The notes: a model not told the origin generated them from the sequence alone. DNA of 28,693 nucleotides from DASYYE01 sp035946955 (GCA_035946955.1 DASYYE010000066.1:1-28693); one strand, 5' to 3'; counted from the stretch's first letter, positions 1 through 8,124 are shown. Numbers and translations are program-made.

Positions 1-77
1 CGGGAAGTCTCGACCACCATCCTGGCGGCTTCCTCTTTGAACTCCGGGGAGAAGTTACCGCGCTTCTTTCCTGCCAC
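1..77 (-). CDS. IS3-family transposase OrfA, 5' end only (runs off the window)
   Basis: Reading the minus strand from a GTG at 77-75 gives VAGKKRGNFSPEFKEEAARM and continues off the window edge. This is the typical start of an IS3/IS911-type OrfA: a basic N-terminus followed by F(S/T)xEFKxEAVxM, the beginning of the helix-turn-helix that binds the IS ends. A purine-rich AAAGGACGG stretch lies just upstream as a ribosome site. Only 25 codons are visible, so integrity and the OrfB partner cannot be judged. The 12-bp palindrome CTAAACGTTTAG at 128-139 lies between this element and the neighbouring IS110 gene and may mark an element boundary. Family assignment is by N-terminal motif only. Confidence 0.72.
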   Translation of the reverse strand, partial: MAGKKRGNFSPEFKEEAARMVVETS

Positions 78-204
78 TCGATCCGTCCTTTCCGGTGAAG
101 ATCCTATTGGATCCCCGTCCGGAAAGCTCGGGGCACCCTAAACGTTTAGTGGGCGCGCGGCAGCATCTGGTGGTGTGTGAGTGCCACCAGTTCCGGTGGT
201 GGGG

Positions 205-1505
205 TCAGCCGGTTGTGGTTGCCAGTTCGCTGGTGTCTGGGTGGATGGCCTGGATGGTGATGTGGTAGCCGAGGCGTTGGAGGCTGCGGAGGTGGGTTTG
301 GGCTTGGCGGTGGGTGCTGGCGCGCTGCTGGTGGTGGTCGGGGCCGAGGTCGTGGTAGGTGGCGTCTGGGTCTGAGAGCAGGGCGTGGAAGATGGCCAGG
401 ACGGAGTTGCCGGTCGCGACGAGGGCTTTCTTTTTGGGCATGCGCTTGACCAGCCGACGGTATTTGGCGCCGAGGAAGGACTGGGTGCGGGCGGCGCTGA
501 TGGTGATCTCGCCGAGGGCGGCGGACAGGTAGGGGTTGCCGCGGCCGGTGGCGTTGGCTCCTTTGCGTCTGCCGCCGGACCGGGCGGCCTGGGGGCACCA
601 CCGCGCCCAGGAGGCCAGGTGGGCGGCGGTGGGAACACGGTCATGTCCACGCCGATCTCGGCGATGACGTCTTGGGCGCTGATTGTCCCGGTGCCGTGGA
701 CGGCGTCGAGCTGGGTGACCTGGTGCAGGTAGGGCTCGGTGAGGATCTCGACCCTGGCGGTCAGGTCGTTGATCTGGGTGGTGAGTGAGTCGATGGCGGC
801 CAGCATCATCGCCAGGACAGCCACGTGCGCCCCGGTGAGGAAGGAGCAGTCCAGGGCTTGCTCCAGCTGGGCGATCTTGCCGCGCATGCTGCCGCGGGCC
901 AGTTGCGCCAGCGCCACAGGGCTGCGCTGCCCGGCGATGATGGCCTCCAGCATGGCCCGGCCGGACACCCCGTGGATGTCAGCGACCACTGAGGACAGTT
1001 TCAGGTGGGCGTCTTCGAGGAGTTTCTCCACCCGCTGCTTTTCGGCGGTGCGGGCCTGGGTGAGGTGGCGGCGGTAACGGGTGCAGGTGCGCAGCGCCCG
1101 GATCGGCGCCGGCGGCACGAAACACGACGCCAGGCTGCCACGCTCGGTGATCCGCGCCAGCCACACTGAGTCGGCGCGGTCTGTCTTGGGCCGCCCCGGC
1201 AACGCCTTGACCGCCGCGGCGTGGTACAGGTGGCAGTCCAGGCCCTGTCCTTCCAAGACGAAGTACACCGGCTTCCAGTAGTCGCCGGCCGCCTCCATCC
1301 CGACCCGGGTCACCCCCCAGGCCCGCAGCCAGTCCGCCAGCCCCAGCAACTCGCGGCGGGTGGTGGCAAACGACCGGGTCTCCTGCTGGCGGCGGCCCGC
1401 CCGGGTCTCACTGGGCACCCGGATGGTGACCTCGACCCCAGCCTCGGCGATATCAATCCCCGCAGCCCGCTCAGCGAACAGCGGCTCGTCCTCGACCTCG
1501 TGCAC
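205..1505 (-). pseudogene. IS110-family transposase, single-base frameshift
   Basis: This is a DEDD recombinase of the IS110 family, which acts with a bridge RNA rather than terminal inverted repeats. The N-terminal RuvC-like half shows AGIDIAEAGVEV (first Asp), MEAAGDYWKPVYFVLE (Glu) and KTDRADSVWLARI (Asp pair). The C-terminal domain begins near LDAVHGTGTISAQDVIAEIG. The GTG start at 1505 has TAGGAG six bases upstream. After EIGVDMTVF the frame turns into proline-rich nonsense. Restoring one C on the coding strand in the run at 631-633 (plus-strand GGG read as GGGG) recovers family-typical sequence through to MPKKKALVATGNSVLAIFHA and a TGA at 205-207, giving about 433 residues. The shift sits in a homopolymer, so a sequencing error remains possible. 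Otherwise the element is dead or needs frameshifting. Confidence 0.85.
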
Positions 1506-1922
1506 CCACAGCTCCTACCATGGCAAATGCGGAACGGGCGTGGCCGTCCGCGGGAGCTGCAGGGCAACCGGGAAATCTGGTCCGCGGGCTCGGAGCACCA
1601 TGTCACAGCCCTCGAAAATCAGCTCCCAGCGTTCAGGCTCTTTTACGGGGTCCAGCCCGCCAAAGTGTCACGACGTCAGCGGACGGCCAGCACCCATCCT
1701 CCCCGCGCACCCACCCCACCCACCACACGGCAGCGAACCCCAGCCCGCAACAGCCCGCAAGCCGGCACGTTTCACGCCGTCACCGCGTCCCCCGGCCATC
1801 AGCGGCTCTTTTGTCCGTCCGCGCACATCGATCACCGTGACCGGATGCCCACATTCATCGCCCCCGCACCTGGCCGGTCCCCTGGCCGCGGCGTTGCTGG
1901 ACGGGGGACGCGGGGTTCGACG
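1506..1922 (-). other. Non-coding flank upstream of the IS110 gene; candidate left end and bridge-RNA region
   Basis: About 415 bases separate the IS110 start from the stop of the mycosin-like gene. I see no convincing protein-coding gene in it. In the IS110 group the bridge RNA is encoded in the non-coding end upstream of the transposase, which here would be the part nearest 1506. This is a placement by family knowledge. I could not identify the RNA fold, the guide loops or the element boundary by eye. Confidence 0.3.
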
Positions 1923-3353
1923 CTAGGGATGAATGTGCTGCCCGGGCTCTGAGGACTGCCCTGGTCCCAACGGCTGCCGGGGCGTGGGCGGCGGTAGCGG
2001 GGCGGGGCTGGCCGGGGCCGAGCCGAGGCGGCCTGGGCGCCAATGCCGTTGCCTGCCCCGCGGCACCACGATGGCCGCGGCCGCGACCAGGGCCGCAGCG
2101 GCGACCGCCCCACCGGTGACGGCGAGCGCCACCGTGCGCGTGACCGGGTCCACCGGCTTCGGCCGCGGGATGGGCACCGCTGCGGCGGGGGTACGTGTCA
2201 CGGTGGTCTGTGGCAGCAGCTTGGTGACCGCCTCGACCGGGTTGATCATCCCCGCGCCGGTGTGCGGGCCGGTACTGCCATCGGCGGTCCTGATGATCCG
2301 CTGCACGACTTGTGCGGCAGTGAACTTCGGGTGTGCCGCGCGCACCAGGGCCGCCTCACCGGATACGAACGCGGCCGCGAAGCTCGTGCCGTTGATGGTG
2401 TTGGCCGGGGCGAAACCGCCTGGGTAGTCACTGGCGATGTCCACGCCGGGCGCGGTGACCGAGACCGGAGTGCGGCTGACGTCGAAACCACCCAGCTGGC
2501 CGAACTGGTCGACGGCATTGACCGACAGAACACCGGGGTAGCTCGCCGGGTAGAACGGCCCCTGCCCGCTGCCCGCGGTGTCGTTGCCGGCCGCAGCCAC
2601 CACGACGACATTACGCTTGAGCGCGTACGCGACGGCCGCGCGCAGCGCCGGGTAGCTCGCGGACACCTGGATCGACACATTGATCACCCCGGCGCGATGG
2701 GCGACGGCGTAGCGGATCCCGGTCGCGATGTCCGCGAGCACCCGGTGGCTGCTGGTGCCTTCCTGCTGCTGCACCCGGATCGACAGGATGTGCGCCTGCG
2801 GCGCCACCCCGTAGAACGGGATTCCCCTGGCCTGCTCGTTGCCCGCCGCGATGATGCTGGCGACCAGGGTGCCGTGTGGGATGCAGTCCTCACCGTTGCT
2901 GCCAGTCAGGTCAGTGCGGGTCACCCTGCCCACGAGCTGGGGTGTGTAGTCGATGCCGCTGTCCACCACTGCCACCGTGACGTGCCGGCCCTGGGTGACG
3001 TCCCAGGCGCTGCTGAAGTCGAGAGCGCGCTGTGCCCACGGCTCGCCAGTCAACTGCGTGACGGCTTGCTGCGAAATGCAGTTCGCGGACGGGTGCGGCA
3101 TCCCCGCGGCCGGCGGCGGCGGCCCCGTCGGGCGTGGGGGTGGCGGTGGGGCTGGCGGCGGCATGTGCCGATGCCGCGGCCTGCGCGGTCGCCCTGACGT
3201 CGTGGGCGTGGGGGTGGGCGTTGGCGTGACCATGGCCGCCGCAGCCCTGGACTGGCCTGCCGTGGCAGCGGAGGCGCTGACGATGACCGTCCATCCGGCC
3301 AGCGCACCGACCGCCAGTCCGCAGGCCAGTGCCGCGGCGGCGAACCGTCTCAT
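1923..3353 (-). CDS. Mycosin-like subtilase (S8 serine protease), membrane-anchored
   Basis: 476 residues. The N-terminus is a signal peptide (MRRFAAAALACGLAVGALAG), followed by a long Thr/Pro and Pro-rich linker (~43-90) and a subtilisin domain. The catalytic triad is visible: Asp131 in VAVVDSGID, His160 in HGTLVAS and Ser324 in NGTSFAAAFVSG, with the oxyanion Asn257 in AAAGND. A hydrophobic segment (~407-430) followed by basic residues and a Pro-rich tail gives the mycosin topology: outward-facing protease, C-terminal membrane anchor. The ATG start has GGGAGG six bases upstream. Mycosins normally sit in type VII secretion loci, but no ecc gene is visible here. Instead it follows a sigma factor/membrane partner pair on the same strand with a 118-base gap. 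The substrate is unknown. The proline linker before the catalytic domain is unusually long. Confidence 0.88.
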   Translation of the reverse strand: MRRFAAAALACGLAVGALAGWTVIVSASAATAGQSRAAAAMVTPTPTPTPTTSGRPRRPRHRHMPPPAPPPPPRPTGPPPPAAGMPHPSANCISQQAVTQLTGEPWAQRALDFSSAWDVTQGRHVTVAVVDSGIDYTPQLVGRVTRTDLTGSNGEDCIPHGTLVASIIAAGNEQARGIPFYGVAPQAHILSIRVQQQEGTSSHRVLADIATGIRYAVAHRAGVINVSIQVSASYPALRAAVAYALKRNVVVVAAAGNDTAGSGQGPFYPASYPGVLSVNAVDQFGQLGGFDVSRTPVSVTAPGVDIASDYPGGFAPANTINGTSFAAAFVSGEAALVRAAHPKFTAAQVVQRIIRTADGSTGPHTGAGMINPVEAVTKLLPQTTVTRTPAAAVPIPRPKPVDPVTRTVALAVTGGAVAAAALVAAAAIVVPRGRQRHWRPGRLGSAPASPAPLPPPTPRQPLGPGQSSEPGQHIHP

Positions 3354-3471
3354 GCGCTGGCCTCCCCAGGAATGCGCCCGTCACCGCCCACTCTAGGGAA
3401 AACCGCGCGGCCGCCTCATCGGCTTCGGCGAGCAACTCAGGCCGGGGAACACACAGCACTCTCCGGTGGTG

Positions 3472-4770
3472 TCACCAGGCCTCGGCTGCTTCGCGGTGAT
3501 GGAACCCCGTGGGCAGTAGCGGTACCAGGCGCCCGGCGCGCAGCCAGCCGTTGAACCCGTTCGTGCAACCCCGGTTGCAGATGCCGCCGTTGAGGATCAG
3601 GTTCTGGCCAGTGGCGTCGGCACTCAGCGCGAGCGGGTCGGGCATGGGGCTACTCACCGAAGCAATGTCACCCAAGCGCCGCTGGTAGAGCACGCTGAGC
3701 GGACGACCGGTCGCAGCCGCGAACCGCACCACGGACAGGTCCTGCGGAAAGATCCCGTCGACCCGTGGGAAACTCATGACACGGCCGTGCAGCACCATGG
3801 CTGTGATGTATTCGCCGCCTGGGCCGATCACGGCCTGTGCAAGGTACGTCCGTGCCGACTGTGCCAGCAGCAGGCGGCCGTCAAGCACGCTGCCGTGGCC
3901 GTTCGGGTTGACCTCCCGGAGCTGCGCCTGGCGCTGCGCACTCGGGCAGCCCTCACCACCGGGTTGCCAGTCGGCGCCACGGCACCACTCCCCAAGTACA
4001 GCCAGCGCGGTTCCCAAGCCCGCAAAGGAATAAGACAGGCTGGCGACGCGGAAGTGGTTGTCACCGAGCACCGATCCACCGTGCCATACGGTGTGCTTGA
4101 GGGTGCTCATGTTGATGATGACTAGCTGGTCGGACCGGTTGGGTACGTACATCTGGTTGTTGGGACCGGTGTAGTAAGCCCCCACTGCAATCGTCGACAT
4201 GTCAGGTGCCACCGCCAGCGCGTCCGCCGCCCATCCGGGAGGCAGCCAGCCTCCCGGAGCGCGCCCGAACCCCTGGACCTGCCCGGTCGTGAGGTTGAGG
4301 TTGAACTCGTAGATCTGCTCGCCTTGCACGCCCTTCTGGAACGCGGCAAGGAAGAACATCCCAAACCCAGCCGAGGCCAGTACCGGGGGCACCGCTCCCG
4401 AGGCCACCATCGACGGCACCGGGACGACCTTGACGACCTTGCCGGTCGCCGTTGAGCGGATCACCGGCTGCTCGGTGTCTAGGTCGACCGCCACATAGAA
4501 ACGGTGTGGCGCGGTGGGGAGGGGGGCGGTCCCGACGAGCCGCCGTGTCCCGAACAGCCCGTCCGTCAACGACACCGCCAGGCCGATCACCAGCACTACG
4601 GCTACGGCCGCGGCGAGCGGCGCGGCCCAGGTGGACTGGTGAAATTGGTGCCGCCAGCGCCACCGGCGCTCACGCCGCTCCGGCTCGGCCAGCGGGCGTA
4701 GCCCCTCCTCGCGGACGGTGTCGGCTGCCGCGCCCATCGCATCGGTTAGCCGGTCCGTGATGCCGTTCAT
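3472..4770 (-). CDS. Membrane-anchored partner of a SigE-type sigma factor, probable anti-sigma factor
   Basis: 432 residues with a short charged cytoplasmic part (1-47), one transmembrane helix (~48-68, PLAAAVAVVLVIGLAVSL) and a large extracytoplasmic part that looks beta-rich and repetitive, like a WD40/propeller-type lipoprotein or sensor domain. Its ATG overlaps the TGA of the upstream sigma gene by four bases (ATGA at 4767-4770), so the two are translationally coupled. That position and topology are what is expected of an anti-sigma factor. It has no zinc-binding HxxxCxxC anti-sigma motif in the cytoplasmic part, so binding to the sigma factor is inferred from context only. A mycosin-like protease gene follows and could in principle act on its outer domain. 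Confidence 0.62.
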   Translation of the reverse strand: MNGITDRLTDAMGAAADTVREEGLRPLAEPERRERRWRWRHQFHQSTWAAPLAAAVAVVLVIGLAVSLTDGLFGTRRLVGTAPLPTAPHRFYVAVDLDTEQPVIRSTATGKVVKVVPVPSMVASGAVPPVLASAGFGMFFLAAFQKGVQGEQIYEFNLNLTTGQVQGFGRAPGGWLPPGWAADALAVAPDMSTIAVGAYYTGPNNQMYVPNRSDQLVIINMSTLKHTVWHGGSVLGDNHFRVASLSYSFAGLGTALAVLGEWCRGADWQPGGEGCPSAQRQAQLREVNPNGHGSVLDGRLLLAQSARTYLAQAVIGPGGEYITAMVLHGRVMSFPRVDGIFPQDLSVVRFAAATGRPLSVLYQRRLGDIASVSSPMPDPLALSADATGQNLILNGGICNRGCTNGFNGWLRAGRLVPLLPTGFHHREAAEAW

Positions 4771-5375
4771 CGTTCCTCCCCCAGCGTGCGAGCCAGTGTT
4801 TCGAGCCCGCGCGAGGCGGAAGACTTCACTGAACCCTGACTGATACCGAGCATGTCGGCGACCTCGGCGATCGGCAGGTTGAGGTAGAACCTCAGCACCA
4901 GCACCTCACGGCGGCGGTTCGGCAGCGCTGCCAGGGCGGCCAGCACCTCCCGCCGGTCCTCAGCGAGGATCGCGGAGTGCTCGGCGGACTCTTGCGTGTC
5001 GGACCACGCCGCGGCGTGGGTGATCCCGACCCGGCGGGCGACCACGCGCCGGCGGAGCACGCTGCGCGAGCCGTTCACCACCGCGGTGCGGACGTATGCC
5101 AGGGCGGTGCCCTCGCGCAGTTTCCGGTCACGCGCGCACAGCCGCGTGAACACGTCCTGGACCACGTCCTCAGCAGTGGCGTGGTCCCCGACCAGGAGCA
5201 GGGCCAGCCGGACCAGGTCCGCGTGGTGCCGCCGGAAGACCAGTGCGACATCCAGCCACTCGACGGGGGCCGCCGCCTTTGCCCGGCCGGGCCCAGCTTC
5301 GCTGGCCCAGCCGCGGGCCTCGGACGGCGTGCTCACCGCGCTGGAAAGTACATAGTCCACGCCATTAGTACGCAC
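4767..5375 (-). CDS. SigE-family ECF RNA polymerase sigma factor
   Basis: 202 residues from the longest GTG start. Region 2 is visible as FRRHHADLVRLALLLVGDHA with the following ATAEDVVQDVFTRL. Region 4 is ALPNRRREVLVLRFYLNLPI followed by AEVADMLGISQGSVKSSASRGLETL, including the HTH. No SnoaL-type C-terminal domain is present. This matches the actinobacterial SigE family (ECF41/SigE-like, about 170-200 residues). The first ~45 residues are low-complexity and outside the family core. The GTG at 5375 lacks a clear ribosome site, and an ECF-like promoter (GGCAAC, 16 bases, CGTACT) appears to overlap this start, so the true start may be downstream. The stop overlaps the next gene by four bases. 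Confidence 0.88.
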   Translation of the reverse strand: MRTNGVDYVLSSAVSTPSEARGWASEAGPGRAKAAAPVEWLDVALVFRRHHADLVRLALLLVGDHATAEDVVQDVFTRLCARDRKLREGTALAYVRTAVVNGSRSVLRRRVVARRVGITHAAAWSDTQESAEHSAILAEDRREVLAALAALPNRRREVLVLRFYLNLPIAEVADMLGISQGSVKSSASRGLETLARTLGEER

Positions 5376-5394
5376 GACCGCCAGATCGGTTGCC
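5366..5394 (-). promoter_or_regulatory. Possible ECF-type promoter of the sigma operon
   Basis: On the minus strand GGCAAC is followed after 16 bases by CGTACT, resembling the AAC / CGT(A/C) elements and spacing of ECF-dependent promoters, as expected for an autoregulated sigma operon. It overlaps the longest possible start codon of the sigma gene, so it can be right only if translation begins further in. Pattern match only. Confidence 0.25.
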
Positions 5395-5401
5395 TGCCGC
5401 G

Positions 5402-5725
5402 TCAGTCTGGCGGCGTGGGGGTGCGTTCGATCTGGCTGATCAGGAGTTTGAGCTGGGCGACCTCCTCGGACAGGGCGGTGCGGCCCGCTTTGGTGAGGGT
5501 GACCCAGGTACGGGCACGCTTGCCGGCGTAGCCCTTTTCCAGGCTGACCAGCCCGGCCTTTTCCAGCACGCCGAGGTGCTGGGACAGGTTGCCAGCGCTG
5601 AGTTCCAGGTTGGTGCGCAGGTAGCTGAACTCGACCCGCCGTGCTTCATGGGCGATCGTGAGGATGCCCAGCCGGACCCGCTGGTGGACGACGTCGTCGA
5701 GCCCGTTGGCGGGATGACTGGTCAT
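5402..5725 (-). CDS. Small winged-helix transcriptional regulator
   Basis: 107 residues starting MTSHPANGLDDVVHQRVRLG. The frame extends upstream, but this ATG overlaps the stop of the preceding membrane-protein gene (ATGA at 5722-5725) and matches the usual start of the family. The core fits the winged-helix DNA-binding domain of the MarR/ArsR-like type: RLGILTIAHEARRVEFSYLR, then NLELSAGNLSQHLGVLEKAG as the recognition helix, then a wing (VSLEKGYAGKRARTWVTLTKAG). Such proteins often repress their own operon. Here the regulator is the second gene, behind a polytopic membrane protein, a common arrangement in actinomycetes. No cysteine-based metal site is visible, so the signal is unlikely to be a metal. 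Confidence 0.87.
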   Translation of the reverse strand: MTSHPANGLDDVVHQRVRLGILTIAHEARRVEFSYLRTNLELSAGNLSQHLGVLEKAGLVSLEKGYAGKRARTWVTLTKAGRTALSEEVAQLKLLISQIERTPTPPD

Positions 5726-6432
5726 TCCGCGCTCCGCCAGGGCCGCTGGGCGAGGGCAAAACCGATGCCTGCGAGCAGCAGCACGCTGCCATCGACCACC
5801 AGGTTCGGCAGGACGACAAACCCCGGTGTGTGGATGACCCAGCCGAAGGTGAACCGGGTCAGGACGACCACGGTGTAGCCGAGGGCCACGAGAAGCAGCG
5901 CCCGGTTGCGTTCCGCCCAGGCCAGCACCAGCAGAGCGTAGCCAATGGCGCTGGCGGGATTGCCCAGGTTGCTCAGGCCAGGAGGTAGCAGCACGCCACG
6001 GGCCGATGGGTGGTGGAACGCCCACAGCGATGCCCCGGTCACTACGAGAGCAAGGATGATCCCGACGATGGCGTAGGGCCGCACGCGGGTTCCGACGCCA
6101 CGGGCCCGGGACTGGCGGATGTAGAAGGCGGCGATCGCCACGTAGGCGAGCACGGCGGCGATCGGCCAGTAGACGAGTCCCGCGGTGTAGTCGACGGCGC
6201 AGGCTCTCCCCACCGGCGCCACGGCTCTCCCCGCGGGATATACGAACACGCAGCTCCCCAGGTGAGGGCTGGAGAAGCCAAGCACCGGGATGGCAACGAA
6301 GGTAATCGCCGCGAACACCAGCAGCGGGAACCAGGTCGCGCGCTGCGCCCGGCGTACCCCCTGCGCGAGTTCGCGGGCATCCGAGAGCAGACCGCGTGGG
6401 TCGTCCCCGGCATACGCAGATTCAGTCGTCAT
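5722..6432 (-). CDS. Polytopic membrane protein of unknown function
   Basis: 236 residues. Hydrophobic segments at roughly 33-53, 88-107, 121-140, 155-172, 178-196 and 206-228 suggest five or six transmembrane helices. The N-terminal 30 residues are hydrophilic (MTTESAYAGDDPRGLLSDAR) and cytoplasmic. The ATG at 6432 is preceded by only a weak ribosome site. It is the first gene of a two-gene unit whose second gene is the winged-helix regulator that overlaps its stop, so it is the likely regulated product. I do not recognise a transport or enzyme motif. Confidence 0.8.
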   Translation of the reverse strand: MTTESAYAGDDPRGLLSDARELAQGVRRAQRATWFPLLVFAAITFVAIPVLGFSSPHLGSCVFVYPAGRAVAPVGRACAVDYTAGLVYWPIAAVLAYVAIAAFYIRQSRARGVGTRVRPYAIVGIILALVVTGASLWAFHHPSARGVLLPPGLSNLGNPASAIGYALLVLAWAERNRALLLVALGYTVVVLTRFTFGWVIHTPGFVVLPNLVVDGSVLLLAGIGFALAQRPWRSAE

Positions 6433-6441
6433 GAGAAATAG

Positions 6442-6456
6442 GTTAGCGTTACAAAC
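6442..6456. promoter_or_regulatory. Possible operator: imperfect dyad upstream of the membrane protein/regulator pair
   Basis: GTTAGCGTTACAAAC is an imperfect inverted repeat (outer GTT/AAC arms and one further G:C pair) ten bases before the start of the operon that encodes a winged-helix regulator. The area is AT-richer than its surroundings. Position suggests an autoregulatory site. The symmetry is weak. Confidence 0.22.
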
Positions 6457-6511
6457 CGATCCGCGCTAGAGACCCCGTCATTGCGGCCGGGCTGACCGCG
6501 CGCTCATGAAG

Positions 6512-6636
6512 ATCCGCCAGGGCTCGCGGGCTCATGACGGCCCGACAGCGCCCACGGCCTCGACGGTCCGCCGGGCCTCGCGGCCTCAACGTCCGCCCGG
6601 GCTCGTGGCCTCAACGTCCGCCCGGGGCTCGTGGCC
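6512..6636. repeat. Degenerate ~25-bp tandem repeat
   Basis: Units begin GGCCTCAACGTCCGCC and end GGGCTCGT. Two near-perfect units lie at 6582-6606 and 6607-6632 (the second has one extra G), with a diverged unit at 6556-6581 and a partial, more diverged one from about 6512. They lie in the non-coding gap 6433-6990 and have no open frame that looks real. Function unknown. Confidence 0.7.
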
Positions 6637-6644
6637 CCACAATT

Positions 6645-6668
6645 CTTGCTGTTATCAGCGTCCTTGCG
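6645..6668. repeat. Dispersed motif TTGCTGTTATCAGC, copy 1
   Basis: TTGCTGTTATCAGC is followed after a few bases by CTTGCG. The same 14-mer recurs at 15222-15235, also followed by CTTGCG, and an 11-base version (TTGCTGTTATC) occurs at 13187-13197, all in the same orientation. The GCTG/CAGC arms form a short dyad. Confidence 0.55.
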
Positions 6669-6688
6669 TCAGCCACGGCCCGCGGAGC

Positions 6689-6745
6689 TCAGCGTCTCCA
6701 GCGGCGCAGCAGGATCCGGAAGAACCTGATGAGCAGTGAAATCAT
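6689..6745 (-). CDS. Possible 18-residue cationic amphipathic peptide
   Basis: An ATG at 6745 opens a frame reading MISLLIRFFRILLRRWRR then TGA. GAGGGG lies nine bases upstream, a good ribosome site for this window. Arginines at 7, 10, 14 and 17 fall on one helical face and Ile/Leu/Phe on the other, as in membrane-active peptides or small membrane regulators. It lies about 245 bases downstream of the CU044_5270-type gene on the same strand. At this length chance cannot be excluded, and no family is recognised. Confidence 0.28.
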   Translation of the reverse strand: MISLLIRFFRILLRRWRR

Positions 6746-6990
6746 CGGCGTTGTCCCCTCGTGTCTCGTGCCACTTGCGGATCGCCGCTGGCGTCCGCAT
6801 GAAAGTCCCGTCTGTGGCCTTTTTCGGCGCTGACGGTGTCCGCGATCATAATTGCCCCGGTACGTGTCGCGCGGGGCTTCGCAGCCGCATGCCAAGCTGG
6901 CGCTGGCGCATGTCATCCCCATGCACCCGCGCCAGCCTGGACTGGGCCCGCTCGGTGGTCGCCGCGCTCACCGAGCCAGTCGCCGACGGA

Positions 6991-8124
6991 CTATGAGTGC
7001 TTCGGCGGCTGCGGTGGACGCGCCGCCGGCACGTCCGGACCAGCCACCCACGGCAGGTGAGGCACGGTGTGGACGGCCTTGATCTGGAGGTACTCCACAT
7101 AGTCGCCAGGGCTGCAGTCCCGGGTCGCCGTCCACGCCGTGACAAGGGCCCGGCAGTGCGCGTCCTCCTGGCCAACCAGCGCACCGGTGTGCCGGTCGAA
7201 GACATAGACGACCAAGGCGCCCGGCGCCGACACCGGCCTGCTCAGGCTGGCGATGGCGACCCCTTGCCGACCCGCGCGGTCGGTCACTGCTCCCAGGTCG
7301 AGGTAGGAGACCTGCGCAGACGGCCGGGCCATCGCGGTAGCCATCAACCGCAGCATGCTGGCGCGGACATCCGGAGGCAGGGGTTCGGTCTCCATCAGGG
7401 TCAGGGCGACTCGGACCACGGTGGGGTAGCTGCGCGGGTTGCCCAGCAGCCGGCTCAGCCGTTCCACCGCGCTGCCCGGAGGGGCCAGCAGCCGGCGCTG
7501 CAGAGCGGCCCGGCCGGAGGGGAGCGTGGCTGGGTTGCGCCAGGCCCAGTCAGCCGGGGGCGTGGGGGCACGTTGGGCCGGGAAGGGGACTCCGCTCGGA
7601 GCCTGCCCGTCCGGTCGGCGGATCGTGAACCCTGCCGACCGGGGGCCCCGCCATTCCTGGGCGATCCGCAGGTCGTGTGCCCGGTAGTCCAAGCCCCGGG
7701 GGACATCGCCGATGGGGAGTCCCCAGATCACGGCCTTCACATACTCCACCGGGCCCAGCGCGGGCGCTGGCTGGGCGGCAGCCCTGGCGGCGAGCCCGCG
7801 CAGCACCGCAGCTACGTCTGGTGACCTGGCTGGTGAGCGGTCATAGGTCAGCGCCGCGATCAGACGAGGATGCCCGGGGCCCAGGTGCGCTGGCTGGGGA
7901 ACGGCCGTGGCCGCGATCGCCACCGCGGCCGCCGTAGCGGTGGCCGCGAGGGGGCCGCCCACGGCCAGGGTCAGGAAGCGCCAACGCCGACGGGGCCGCA
8001 CGGCCCGGGGGCTGGCGAAGGCCGTGGCCAGCTCACGGTCCCTGGTCGCCGGGTCGAGCAGCTGACCGGGGTCCAGGTGGGATGGCCGCGCATTCGCCAG
8101 GCGGTCCATGACGTCACTGTTCAT
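6991..8124 (-). CDS. CU044_5270-family membrane protein, partner of the adjacent ECF sigma factor
   Basis: 377 residues. A short cytoplasmic N-terminus (MNSDVMDRLANARPSHLDPG) leads to one transmembrane segment (~49-72) and an extracytoplasmic domain. The spacing of YVKAVIWG, the RRPDG region, LMETEPLPPDVRASMLRLMA and VVYVFDRHTGALVGQEDAHC fits the CU044_5270 family, found across actinomycetes next to ECF sigma factors. Its ATG overlaps the sigma stop by four bases (8121-8124), so translation is coupled. By context it is an anti-sigma or signal-sensing protein. The cytoplasmic part has no zinc anti-sigma motif. The C-terminus ends in a Pro-rich tail. Confidence 0.83.
   Translation of the reverse strand: MNSDVMDRLANARPSHLDPGQLLDPATRDRELATAFASPRAVRPRRRWRFLTLAVGGPLAATATAAAVAIAATAVPQPAHLGPGHPRLIAALTYDRSPARSPDVAAVLRGLAARAAAQPAPALGPVEYVKAVIWGLPIGDVPRGLDYRAHDLRIAQEWRGPRSAGFTIRRPDGQAPSGVPFPAQRAPTPPADWAWRNPATLPSGRAALQRRLLAPPGSAVERLSRLLGNPRSYPTVVRVALTLMETEPLPPDVRASMLRLMATAMARPSAQVSYLDLGAVTDRAGRQGVAIASLSRPVSAPGALVVYVFDRHTGALVGQEDAHCRALVTAWTATRDCSPGDYVEYLQIKAVHTVPHLPWVAGPDVPAARPPQPPKHS

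Noticed and set aside
138..640. Proline/threonine-rich C-terminal tail of the IS110 frame and a 151-codon frame beside it
   Set aside because: Product of the frameshift; the neighbouring frame carries the family sequence.
2043..3197. 384-codon plus-strand open frame
   Set aside because: It lies opposite the mycosin-like gene and is Arg/Asp/Gly-rich with no domain; a shadow of GC-rich codon bias.
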